A stretch of DNA of 30,361 nt from contig JBFELO010000048.1 of assembly GCA_041552055.1 (NCBI GenBank), forward strand, positions 1-30,361, in the 5' to 3' direction. Origin of the DNA: JBFELO01 sp041552055 (lineage in GTDB: Bacteria > Acidobacteriota > Thermoanaerobaculia > Thermoanaerobaculales > Sulfomarinibacteraceae). The notes beneath the pieces were generated by a model. It searched no databases. It had not been told where the DNA came from and saw only the letters and a program-made list of their open reading frames with translations. Position 1 is the stretch's first letter. The number at the start of each line of letters is the position of its first letter. A program made the position numbers and the translations under genes. This document shows positions 8,424 to 15,318 of the stretch, piece after piece.

Positions 8424-8570
8424 GGAGGGCTTGAGGGCTTGGCCGCGCGGCACTCATGCATGAGTGCCGGGCTGGGCTTGAGGGCGTGAGGGGATTCTCC
8501 AGCCAGTATTCCGGTCAAGCCCCCACGCCCCCACGCCCACACGCCCACAAGCCCGGACGGGCGGTGGCGG
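8424..8570. repeat. Convergent intergenic region: 22-bp perfect palindrome plus GGGCTTGAGGGCGTG-type inverted repeats
   Basis: Bases 8448-8469 form a perfect 22-bp palindrome (CGGCACTCATG and its complement). Around it are GGGCTTGAGGGC copies (8428-8439, 8474-8486) and, opposite them, a run of CCCACGCCCCCACGCCCACA ending in AAGCCC (8521-8554). The two sides can pair into a long imperfect hairpin between the convergent pepF and rmuC genes. There is no T-run, so an intrinsic terminator is not proven. Confidence 0.65.
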
Positions 8571-9857
8571 CTACTGCTCCTCGGCGTCATCCTCGCCGCT
8601 CGTCAGTTCGCTGGCTTGGAGCTCCCGTGGCGTGCGGTCGACCGTGGTGAGCTCGGGGAGTTGCTTGCCTGGGCTGATGCCGAGCTCCGGGAATCTGCGG
8701 GCGCTCACGAGAACACGCGCCTCGAGTGACCCGACCGCCTTGTTGTAGCTGTCGATAGCGGCGTCGAGTCGACCTCCGAGGTCGCGGAAGTGGCTGGCGA
8801 GCGTCGCGAGGCGATCGTACAGGTCGCGGCCGAGTTCGCTGATGCGCTGGGCGTTCTCGGCGAGCACCTCCTGCTGCCAACCGTAGTGGACCGCCCGCAG
8901 TAACGCGATGAGGGTGGTTGGAGTCGCGAGAATCACCTTCTGCTCGACCCCTTTTTCGATCAACGTGGCGTCCTGCTCGAGAGCCGCATGGAACACACCT
9001 TCATTCGGCAGGAACATCACCACGAACTCGGGCGAGGTCTCGAACTGGTCCCAGTACGAGCGCTTGCTGAGCCCTGCAATGTGGTCCCGCACCTGCTGCG
9101 CGTGTCGCGCGAGCGAGGCGTCGCGCGCCGACTCCTCCTCGGCCTCGAGCGCGTCGAGGTAGGCGTCGAGAGGAGTCTTCGCATCGACGACAACCTGCTT
9201 GTCGCCCGGCAGGCGCACAATCATGTCGGGCCGGCTGCGGGAGGACTCGTCGCCCGCGGTCGTCTGCTCGGTGAAGTCGCAGTGCTTGACCATGCCGGCC
9301 ATCTCGACAACTCGCCGTAGCTGGATCTCTCCCCAGCGTCCCCGCACCGTCGGCCGCCGCAAGGCCTTGACCAGATTGCCGGTCTCGATGCGCAGCCGGC
9401 TCTGATCCTCGGAGAACGACTTGAGCTGGGCGGCGAGACCGCCGTAATCCGCGGCCCGCTTCTTCTCGATCTGCTCGATGTGTTGACGGACCTTGTCGAG
9501 CGAGGTGCCGATCGGTTCGACCAGGTTCTTGACCGCCTGCTCCCGCTTTTCGAGTTCGCCGCGCGCCTCGATCTGCTGCCGTGCCAGGCTCTCCTTGGCG
9601 AGGTCGAGGAAGGATGCGCGGTTGTTGTCGAGCGCGTCCCTGGACAGCGTCTTGAAGCTCTCCTTCAACTGCTCCTGCGTCTGCCGAATCAGTTGAATGC
9701 GCTCCTCGGCAGCGCTGCGCTCGTGTTCGAGGACGGTCTTGAGCCGCGCGAGCTCCACCTGCAGCGTTGACAGCCGACTCCGGCTCCACAGCGCCACCGC
9801 CAGAGCGCCCAGCGCGCCTCCGATCACGAACGCGACGGCAAGTTGGACGACGTTCAT
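8571..9857 (-). CDS. rmuC: DNA recombination protein RmuC
   Basis: A 428-residue protein with the RmuC plan: a single N-terminal membrane helix (VVQLAVAFVIGGALGALAVAL), a long coiled coil over about residues 30-165 rich in Glu, Arg and Gln, then the conserved nuclease-like domain. Its signature segments are GRWGEIQLRRVVEMAGM, VVVDAKTPLDAYLDAL and KRSYWDQFETSPEFVVMFLPNE. RmuC limits inversion at short inverted repeats in E. coli and is predicted to be a PD-(D/E)XK-type nuclease. That link is of some interest here because the window is rich in inverted repeats, but nothing shows a connection. The ATG has a weak AAGGG upstream. The unknown membrane protein gene follows upstream on the same strand with a 75-bp gap, so they may be co-transcribed. 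Confidence 0.95.
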   Translation of the reverse strand: MNVVQLAVAFVIGGALGALAVALWSRSRLSTLQVELARLKTVLEHERSAAEERIQLIRQTQEQLKESFKTLSRDALDNNRASFLDLAKESLARQQIEARGELEKREQAVKNLVEPIGTSLDKVRQHIEQIEKKRAADYGGLAAQLKSFSEDQSRLRIETGNLVKALRRPTVRGRWGEIQLRRVVEMAGMVKHCDFTEQTTAGDESSRSRPDMIVRLPGDKQVVVDAKTPLDAYLDALEAEEESARDASLARHAQQVRDHIAGLSKRSYWDQFETSPEFVVMFLPNEGVFHAALEQDATLIEKGVEQKVILATPTTLIALLRAVHYGWQQEVLAENAQRISELGRDLYDRLATLASHFRDLGGRLDAAIDSYNKAVGSLEARVLVSARRFPELGISPGKQLPELTTVDRTPRELQASELTSGEDDAEEQ

Positions 9858-9932
9858 CGAAACCCTTCTGCCGACGATCGGCCGCCGCCAGCCTAGCGCT
9901 ACCGAAGAGACACGACAAGCCGCCGACCGGGG

Positions 9933-10748
9933 TTACTCGATCTCGGTGGCGAGGCCTCGGAGAGTGTTCTGACGTAGCTCCAACTCCGCGACAGGCGGGC
10001 AAAACGTCGCATCGAGTGTATCGCGATGCGCCCGGAAGGATTCCCCGATCGCGGGAGGAAGCGCGTCCTGCCATGGCAGCCGACCCGGGTCCTGATCGAG
10101 CCTCTCGATCTCAGTCTTCAGACCGTCTATCAGTCCGCTGGGCTCTCCCCCGGCTTCGAGCTCCGCCAGCTGATGTCGGAGACTGGCACGCAGTGCTGCG
10201 CCGACCCTGGCATTCACCGCTGGTTCGTCGAACAAGATCGTGTCGGCAGCCGAGTGCGCGAGCTGCTGGTGGTAGGCCATGACGTAGATGTACGTGTACT
10301 CGCCGAGGCCCATCCCTGCGTCGACGAGCGCCCGGTTGCGGGCCTCGAACAGGCGGCCGATGCGGGAGCCCATGCCCATCGTTCGCCCCGCGACACGCCA
10401 CGCCTGTCGGATTGCGTCGACGCGCGAAACATCCTCTTGGTCATCCAGCGACTCGAGGCGTCGCACCGCGGTCGCGGTGTCTTCGAACTCGCGGCACAGG
10501 GGCGCGAGCTCACGCCGGACCGAGAGAAACGCTTGGAGCCGGTCGGGCGCGACCGCGCCATCCAGCGCTGGCCTGTACGCGTCCTGGGGCCCGAAACGCT
10601 GCTCGAGCGTGGTCCGATCGTCGAGCGCGTGCCGGAGTGGGCGGATCATAGAGATCGTCCCGGCGACTGCGAGCAGCACGGTGCCGACGAACAGCACGCC
10701 GCAGCCTATTGCACAGCCTTTGATCCCCTCTTCCCACGTGCCGGACAT
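9933..10748 (-). CDS. Unknown protein with one N-terminal membrane helix
   Basis: A 271-residue protein I do not recognise. It starts with a short polar segment and a Cys- and Gly-containing hydrophobic helix (IKGCAIGCGVLFVGTVLLAVAGTI, residues ~9-32). A charged, mostly helical soluble domain follows. It contains FEDTATAVRRLESLDDQEDV and GMGLGEYTYIYVMAYHQQLA, an aromatic patch that may be conserved. No catalytic motif is visible. The likely topology is a membrane anchor with the bulk outside the cytoplasm or facing it; positive residues after the helix make either possible. The ATG at 10748 has GGAG 5 bases upstream. It lies upstream of rmuC on the same strand. Confidence 0.75.
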   Translation of the reverse strand: MSGTWEEGIKGCAIGCGVLFVGTVLLAVAGTISMIRPLRHALDDRTTLEQRFGPQDAYRPALDGAVAPDRLQAFLSVRRELAPLCREFEDTATAVRRLESLDDQEDVSRVDAIRQAWRVAGRTMGMGSRIGRLFEARNRALVDAGMGLGEYTYIYVMAYHQQLAHSAADTILFDEPAVNARVGAALRASLRHQLAELEAGGEPSGLIDGLKTEIERLDQDPGRLPWQDALPPAIGESFRAHRDTLDATFCPPVAELELRQNTLRGLATEIE

Positions 10749-10910
10749 CGTGCTCCAGTCTTTTCTCGGTGAATGGCCGCCGTCGCTCGGGGGACGATGA
10801 GGACACCCTCAGGTGAACCGCTGGTCCCTTGTGTGCACGGCGCCGGGTGCCACCTCGGGTGGAATGTGTCCCCGGTCATCATCGTTCAAGATATCAGTGA
10901 AACAGAGTGG

Positions 10911-10943
10911 TTGCGACTGCGTATCATTCCTTGATAGAATGAT
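10911..10943 (+). promoter_or_regulatory. Sigma-70-type promoter with overlapping inverted repeat, upstream of the cysteine-repeat lipoprotein
   Basis: TTGCGA at 10911-10916 and TAGAAT at 10935-10940 are separated by 18 bases, a fair match to a housekeeping promoter. A perfect 7-bp inverted repeat, ATCATTC (10923-10929) and GAATGAT (10937-10943), covers the spacer and -10, where a repressor would bind. The start codon at 11003 leaves a leader of about 55 bases containing a small GC hairpin. Confidence 0.5.
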
Positions 10944-11002
10944 CGACGTCGAACGGAAAACACCCCGCGGACGCCGGGGGCGACATTGAAAGGAGTCGGG
11001 GA

Positions 11003-11701
11003 ATGAAGAAGGCGATGATTCTGGGTGGTGCTTTGGTGGTCGCACTTGCAGTGGCGACCGGGGTGGTGGCCTGTGACGGAGCCAAGGCGACGGCCATGGA
11101 GGCCTACTCCAAGAGCTACGCCGATACCAGCTGTGCGAAGACGGCACAGCAGGCGGCGTACGATGCGGTACTCGCCGACAGCGGGTGTGCCAAGACCGCG
11201 GAAGCAGCGGCGCAGCACGCTGTTGCCAAGGCCGCCTACGTCGAGACGTCGTCCACGACGGGCTGCGCCAAGACTGCGCAGGCTGCCTACGACAGCTCGA
11301 CCAAGGCCGCGGGCTCAGCCTGTGATTACGATGCAGCCAAGGCGTCGCAGGTCAAACAGGCTTCGAACGAAGGTGCGACCTGTGATTACAGCGCGTCCAA
11401 GGCCTCGCAGGCCGAGCGGGCGTCGAACGAGGGCGCGACCTGCAACAAGTCTGCCGCCACGGCCGTGTACGCCAACACGTATGCCGAGACCGGCTGCGCC
11501 AAGACGGCTCAGACGGCCGCATACAAAGAGGTGTACGCCAATACAGGTTGCTCAAAGACCGCCAACGAAGCGGCTCAGCATGCGGTCGCCAAGGCTGCAT
11601 ACGACGCCTCCCTGGAGAAGACTGGCTGCTCCAAGACCGCCCAGAAGGCGTACGACGAGACGCTGAAGACTGTCGAGCCGATCCAGGTGGCCTCCAAGTA
11701 A
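11003..11701 (+). CDS. Cysteine-repeat, alanine-rich lipoprotein (unrecognised family)
   Basis: A 232-residue protein with a lipoprotein signal: MKK, a hydrophobic core, and lipobox VVAC with Cys24 as the lipidated residue. The mature chain is Ala-, Lys- and Thr-rich, predicted helical, and has nine further Cys at 44, 62, 88, 107, 127, 147, 165, 183 and 209. Spacings are 18, 26, 19, 20, 20, 18, 18 and 26. Residues ~38-98 and ~159-219 are an internal duplication offset by exactly 121 residues: both read CAKTAQ or CSKTAQ, with a shared EAAQHAVAKAAY-type segment and Tyr at +9, +17 and +8 from successive Cys. Between them lie two near-identical 20-residue units (ASNEGATCDYSASKASQ type). A strong SD (AAAGGAG) precedes the ATG. 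I know no family with this pattern. Disulfide, metal or structural roles are all possible. The gene is monocistronic. Confidence 0.85.
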   Translation: MKKAMILGGALVVALAVATGVVACDGAKATAMEAYSKSYADTSCAKTAQQAAYDAVLADSGCAKTAEAAAQHAVAKAAYVETSSTTGCAKTAQAAYDSSTKAAGSACDYDAAKASQVKQASNEGATCDYSASKASQAERASNEGATCNKSAATAVYANTYAETGCAKTAQTAAYKEVYANTGCSKTANEAAQHAVAKAAYDASLEKTGCSKTAQKAYDETLKTVEPIQVASK

Positions 11702-11744
11702 GACCGACGACAACCTCCTCCAGGCGGTCGGAGACGGCCGCCCG

Positions 11745-11783
11745 CAACACCCGGGCATCGTGCCCGGGTGTTGTGTTTCTTTT
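11745..11783 (+). terminator. Rho-independent terminator after the cysteine-repeat lipoprotein gene
   Basis: A perfect 13-bp stem, CAACACCCGGGCA (11745-11757) and its complement (11761-11773), with a TCG loop, is followed by TGTTTCTTTT. It lies 44 bases after the stop codon. Confidence 0.92.
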
Positions 11784-11924
11784 CCCCACCCTCCCGACCG
11801 TCGCTGGTCGCTTGACCGCCCACCCGGCCGGGGATTGCGGCTATGCGGCTATTCGGGCCCCCCAACCACCCGGATCGCGCTCGTCATCGTCATCGTCTTC
11901 GATCTTCATCGTGGCGGTCGCTTC

Positions 11925-12115
11925 GACGATCTGACACCCGACGCGACCTCTCCCCGGCGCGCTCCCCGCGGGTGCCCCCTGTCACAATGTTGGGACCCAT
12001 AAGAACCGCGTCGCCGTGGCGGCGGTGGTCCCAACATTGTGAAAGACGGCACCCTGCACGAGGCGCTGTCGTCGGGCTGCTGTTCGCGTCGACTGGGTGA
12101 CACCAGAGGCGACCT
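11925..12115 (-). repeat. Palindromic interspersed element, copy A (opposite orientation to copies B and C)
   Basis: The core is a perfect 15-bp inverted repeat, CACAATGTTGGGACC (11983-11997) and its complement (12027-12041), around a 29-base loop. The flanks match, on the reverse strand, those of the units at 25741-26120: a GGGGGCACCCGCGGGGAGCG arm, a GAGAGGTCGCGTCG end, and on the other side GGTGCCGTCTTT with CCGACGACAGCGCCTCGTGC. No protein is encoded. It lies between the lipoprotein terminator and the cobalamin riboswitch; bases 11784-11924 show nothing else recognisable. Confidence 0.8.
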
Positions 12116-12194
12116 GTCGTGGGCGTTGAGCGGACTTCTCGCTGTCCTCATCGTGCTGGCAGTGGTCGTTCGCTATCGACAATGCTCACCACAG

Positions 12195-12360
12195 TCGGTA
12201 CACTCTCGGTGGCTCAGGGCCAAGGGAAGACGGTGCAAATCCGTCGCGGACCCGCCGCTGTGACCGGGGACGAGCGCCGGGGAATCCACTGTCGCCCGCG
12301 GGCGATGGGAAGGCTCGGCAGGTAGGACGATCCGGAAGCCAGAAGACCTGACCGCGAGCC
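12195..12360 (+). ncRNA. Cobalamin (B12) riboswitch aptamer
   Basis: The segment carries the known cobalamin aptamer landmarks in order: GGCTCAGGGCCAAGGGAA, GGTGCAAATCCGTCGCGG, CCGCCGCTGTGACCGGGG, GGGAAGGCTCGGCAGGTAGG, and the B12 box AGCCAGAAGACCTG at 12337-12350. It lies directly upstream of btuFDC. By family knowledge it binds a cobalamin and turns expression off when the vitamin is plentiful. End points are approximate. Confidence 0.95.
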
Positions 12361-12415
12361 GTGGCGAGCCCTCGGGGATCGGGTGAGGAAGCTACGACCG
12401 GCGATGAAAAACGGC

Positions 12416-12449
12416 ATCCCGGACGCGCGAGCGCCCGGGATTTTCGTTT
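12416..12449 (+). terminator. Riboswitch expression-platform terminator
   Basis: ATCCCGG (12416-12422) pairs with CCGGGAT (12435-12441), with a second short CGC/GCG stem inside. The hairpin is followed by TTTCGTTTGT. It sits between the B12 box and the btuF start codon, which fits transcriptional attenuation by the riboswitch. Confidence 0.75.
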
Positions 12450-12471
12450 GTGTGGAGTTGGAGGGACAGGG

Positions 12472-13407
12472 ATGAAGGGACATCTCCCCGCGACCGGGCT
12501 CTTGCTGAGCGCGGTGATCGGCGTGGCCTGGGGTTGCTCTTTCCCGGGGGGAGATGTCGCAGCGCGTGGTGGGGAAGCGGCCACGGGACCCGGAGCTCCG
12601 CCGATGCGGATCGTGTCGCTCGCGCCGAGCGTCACGGAGACGCTGTTCGCGCTCGGGGTGGGCGACCGCGTGGTGGGCGTCACTCGGTACTGCGACTATC
12701 CCCCCGAGGCGATGGACCGACCGGTCATCGGCGGCTACCTCGACCTCAACTACGAAGCGATCGTCGCGCTCGGACCAGACCTCGTCGTGGGGATCCGGGA
12801 CAGCGCCGAGGCGCTCGACCGGCTGCGGGGGCTCCGCCTCGCGACGCTCGAGGTGGATCAGCACGATGTGTCTGGGATCCTCGACTCGATCACCACGATC
12901 GGCGAGGCGTGCGCGGTCCCGAATCGTGCCGACGAGCTGGCCGACGATGTCCGCAGCCGGATCGCGGATGTGACGCGCAGGACGGCTGGGCTCCGGCGTC
13001 CGCGCGCGCTCGTCGTGGTCGATCGGGCGACGGGCACGGGCAGTGTCACCACGGTGTGGGCGGCTGGACCTTCGACCTTCTACCACGAGCTGCTCGAGCT
13101 CGCCGGTGGCAGCAACGCGATCGAGAACGGTTTCGTGGTCTACCCGGAGGTGTCCGTCGAGGGGCTGCTCAGCATCGATCCCGACGTGATCCTCGAGGTG
13201 ACCGCAGAACTCGAGACGAGGGGGCTGGATCGGGAGACGCTGCGCATGGACTGGGATGGTCTGAGCACGCTACGGGCGGTGCGGTCCGGCAAGATGTACG
13301 TGCTCGACCAGGAGTACATGGTGATTCCGGGCCCGCGGGTGGCGCAGATCATAGAGCGGTTCGCGCACGTGCTGCACCCGGACGTGGAGTGGCCGAACGA
13401 TGGCTGA
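12472..13407 (+). CDS. btuF: Cobalamin-binding protein BtuF (vitamin B12 ABC transporter)
   Basis: A 311-residue exported protein of the BtuF/FecB-type binding family. The start at 12472 has GAGG upstream and opens a lipoprotein-like signal (LLLSAVIGVAWGC, with Cys as possible lipid site; the -3 position is Ala, so the lipobox is imperfect). The mature part begins MRIVSLAPSVTETLFALGVG, then VVGVTRYCDYPPEAM and PDLVVG, which is the typical two-lobe binding-protein core with a helical backbone. It would capture cobalamin in the periplasm and deliver it to BtuCD. It is the first gene after the B12 riboswitch and overlaps btuD by 8 bases, so the three genes are one unit. An iron-siderophore ligand is the usual alternative for this fold, but the riboswitch argues for B12. 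Confidence 0.93.
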   Translation: MKGHLPATGLLLSAVIGVAWGCSFPGGDVAARGGEAATGPGAPPMRIVSLAPSVTETLFALGVGDRVVGVTRYCDYPPEAMDRPVIGGYLDLNYEAIVALGPDLVVGIRDSAEALDRLRGLRLATLEVDQHDVSGILDSITTIGEACAVPNRADELADDVRSRIADVTRRTAGLRRPRALVVVDRATGTGSVTTVWAAGPSTFYHELLELAGGSNAIENGFVVYPEVSVEGLLSIDPDVILEVTAELETRGLDRETLRMDWDGLSTLRAVRSGKMYVLDQEYMVIPGPRVAQIIERFAHVLHPDVEWPNDG

Positions 13408-14191
13408 GCCGATCCTCGAGATCGAGGGCCTCACCGTACGGATCGACGGGACGAAGATCCTGGACGACGTGTCGCTCACCATCGGCGCCGGCGAGCTGCT
13501 GTCGATCATCGGCCCGAACGGAGCCGGCAAGTCGACGTTGATCAGGTGTTTGGACGGACTCGTCACGCCCGATCGCGGCCTCGTCCGGGTGATGGGACGG
13601 CCGCTCGGGTCGTACACGCGGCGCGAGCTGGCCCGGATCATCAGCTACGTTCCGCAGACCGGTGCGCCATCGTTCCAGTTCACGGTCCGGACCTTTGTCG
13701 AGATGGGCCGCTACCCGCATCTGGGCTCGTGGGCGGCGCTGGGTATCGAGGACGTCGCGGCGGTGAGGGCAGCGCTCGCGATGACCGAGACCGACCACCT
13801 GGTCGACCGTTCCATGGCGTCGCTGTCGGGCGGCGAGCGGCAGAGGGTGTTCGTGGCCGCGGCGCTCGCCCAGGGAGGCAGCGTCCTGCTGCTGGACGAG
13901 CCGACCACCTACCTGGACTACCGGCACCAGGTGCAGATCGTGGATCTGCTGGAGCGGCTGCACCGGGAACAGCGTATGACGATCATCGCCGCCACCCATG
14001 ACCTCAACCGGACGGTTCCGGTGTCAGACACCGTGCTCGCGTTGCGCGAAGGACGGGTCGTGCTGTACGGGCCGGCCGAGCGGGTGTTCGACTGCGACCG
14101 GCTGGCCACGATCTACGGCACCGAGTTTCGGCTGGTCCCGGCGGGCGCCGGATCGCCACCGCTGGTCGTGCCGGCGGTCAACGGCCGATGA
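13400..14191 (+). CDS. btuD: Cobalamin ABC transporter ATP-binding protein BtuD
   Basis: A 263-residue ABC ATPase with all motifs intact: Walker A GPNGAGKST at residues 38-46, signature LSGGERQRV, Walker B VLLLDEPTTYLD, and switch His in AATHD. It belongs to the FepC/BtuD importer class and would power the BtuC channel from the cytoplasmic side. The start codon lies inside the end of btuF (8-base overlap) and the stop overlaps the btuC start by 4 bases, indicating translational coupling. The C-terminal tail of about 40 residues after the nucleotide-binding core is normal for the class. Confidence 0.95.
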   Translation: MAEPILEIEGLTVRIDGTKILDDVSLTIGAGELLSIIGPNGAGKSTLIRCLDGLVTPDRGLVRVMGRPLGSYTRRELARIISYVPQTGAPSFQFTVRTFVEMGRYPHLGSWAALGIEDVAAVRAALAMTETDHLVDRSMASLSGGERQRVFVAAALAQGGSVLLLDEPTTYLDYRHQVQIVDLLERLHREQRMTIIAATHDLNRTVPVSDTVLALREGRVVLYGPAERVFDCDRLATIYGTEFRLVPAGAGSPPLVVPAVNGR

Positions 14192-15183
14192 CCGCTCCCC
14201 GCCGGCTCGCGCTGCTCGTGGCGGGATCGCTGGCAATCCTGGCCGTGGCGCCGTTCGTCGGCGTCGAGACGCTGCCGCTGGAGGTGGTGCGAAGCCCTCG
14301 AGGAACCGATGCGGCGTCCGTGATCTTCTGGCAGCTCCGGCTGCCGCGGGTCGTGGCGGCGTTCTTGGCCGGTGCCGGACTCGCGATCGGCGGGGCCGCT
14401 TTCCAGGCCCTGTTTCGGAACCCGTTGGCGACGCCATTCACACTCGGCGTTGCCAGCGGAGCGGCGTTCGGCGTCGCACTGGCGAGTCGGCTTGGGGTCG
14501 GCATCGCAATGGCCGGCGTGGCCGTGGACTCCGCGGCGGCACTCGCCGGCGCACTGCTGGCGGTCGCCGTGGTGTGGGGCCTCACGCACCTGCGGCCCGC
14601 CTTTTCGACCATGGTGCTGCTGCTCGCCGGTGTCGCCATGAGCTTCTTCTTCTCGAGCCTGATCCTGTTCCTCCAGTACACGGCGTCGCTCGGAGACGCC
14701 TACCGCATCGTACGCTGGTTGATGGGCGGCCTCGCGTCGGTGGACTGGAGGGGGCTGGTGCGGATGGTGCCGTTCGTTGCGCTCGGGATCGTCGCGCTCG
14801 GGTGGCGCGCGCGCGAGCTGGACCTGCTGAGCATCGGCTCCGACATCGCCGCGAGCCGAGGGGTCGACGTGCTCGGCACCCGGCGCTGGATCTTTCTGGC
14901 GACCTCGGTCATGGTCGGCGGAATCGTGGCGGCCTGCGGGCCGATCGGGTTCGTCGGGCTGATGGCGCCGCACATCTGCCGGCTGCTGGTGGGCGCCCAA
15001 CACCGGCTGCTGCTGCCGGCGTCGTGCCTGTTCGGCGGAGCGTTCCTCGCGCTGTGCGACGCGGCTGCTCGCTCCGTGTTGGCACCGGTCGAGCTGCCGG
15101 TGGGCGTGATCACGGCCTTCTTGGGCGGTCCGTTTTTCCTCTGGCTGCTTGTAAGCCGGGTCGCGTCGCGGGATGTGGTGTAG
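14188..15183 (+). CDS. btuC: Cobalamin ABC transporter permease BtuC
   Basis: A 331-residue FecCD/BtuC-type permease with about ten hydrophobic helices. Recognised segments are LRLPRVVAAFLAGAGLAIGG, FQALFRNPLATPFTLGVASG and the late GPIGFVGLMAPHICRLLVG, which forms the coupling region for the ATPase. It forms the membrane channel of the BtuCDF complex. The gene begins with an ATGA overlap with btuD and ends the riboswitch-controlled unit. The 135 bp after it, before the convergent polyferredoxin gene, show no clear terminator or other feature. Confidence 0.95.
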   Translation: MTAPRRLALLVAGSLAILAVAPFVGVETLPLEVVRSPRGTDAASVIFWQLRLPRVVAAFLAGAGLAIGGAAFQALFRNPLATPFTLGVASGAAFGVALASRLGVGIAMAGVAVDSAAALAGALLAVAVVWGLTHLRPAFSTMVLLLAGVAMSFFFSSLILFLQYTASLGDAYRIVRWLMGGLASVDWRGLVRMVPFVALGIVALGWRARELDLLSIGSDIAASRGVDVLGTRRWIFLATSVMVGGIVAACGPIGFVGLMAPHICRLLVGAQHRLLLPASCLFGGAFLALCDAAARSVLAPVELPVGVITAFLGGPFFLWLLVSRVASRDVV

Positions 15184-15318
15184 AGCCGTCTCTCGGCCGG
15201 CGTGGGGTCCGGTCCCGGCGTTCACCGCGCGCACGCCGACGATCGGAGTCGTCACGGTGATTCTACGATTCGTAATACCGGGCCATCGACGAATTGGGGT
15301 TGGCGGAAAGCGCGAAGA

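Noticed and set aside
8448..8469. Intrinsic terminator at the 22-bp palindrome
   Set aside because: No T-run follows on either strand and the palindrome has no loop, so it is listed as a repeat only.
11003..11701. Cysteine repeats as multiheme cytochrome or ferredoxin sites
   Set aside because: There is no CxxCH and no CxxCxxC; single Cys are 18-26 residues apart.
11983..12041. Integron attC-like site from GTTGGGA...TCCCAAC
   Set aside because: attC sites run RYYYAAC to GTTRRRY; here the order and the last base do not fit, and no integrase is present.
13998..15260. 420-codon open frame in the +3 frame over btuC
   Set aside because: Same-strand shadow of btuC, Arg/Gly-rich and lacking any motif.
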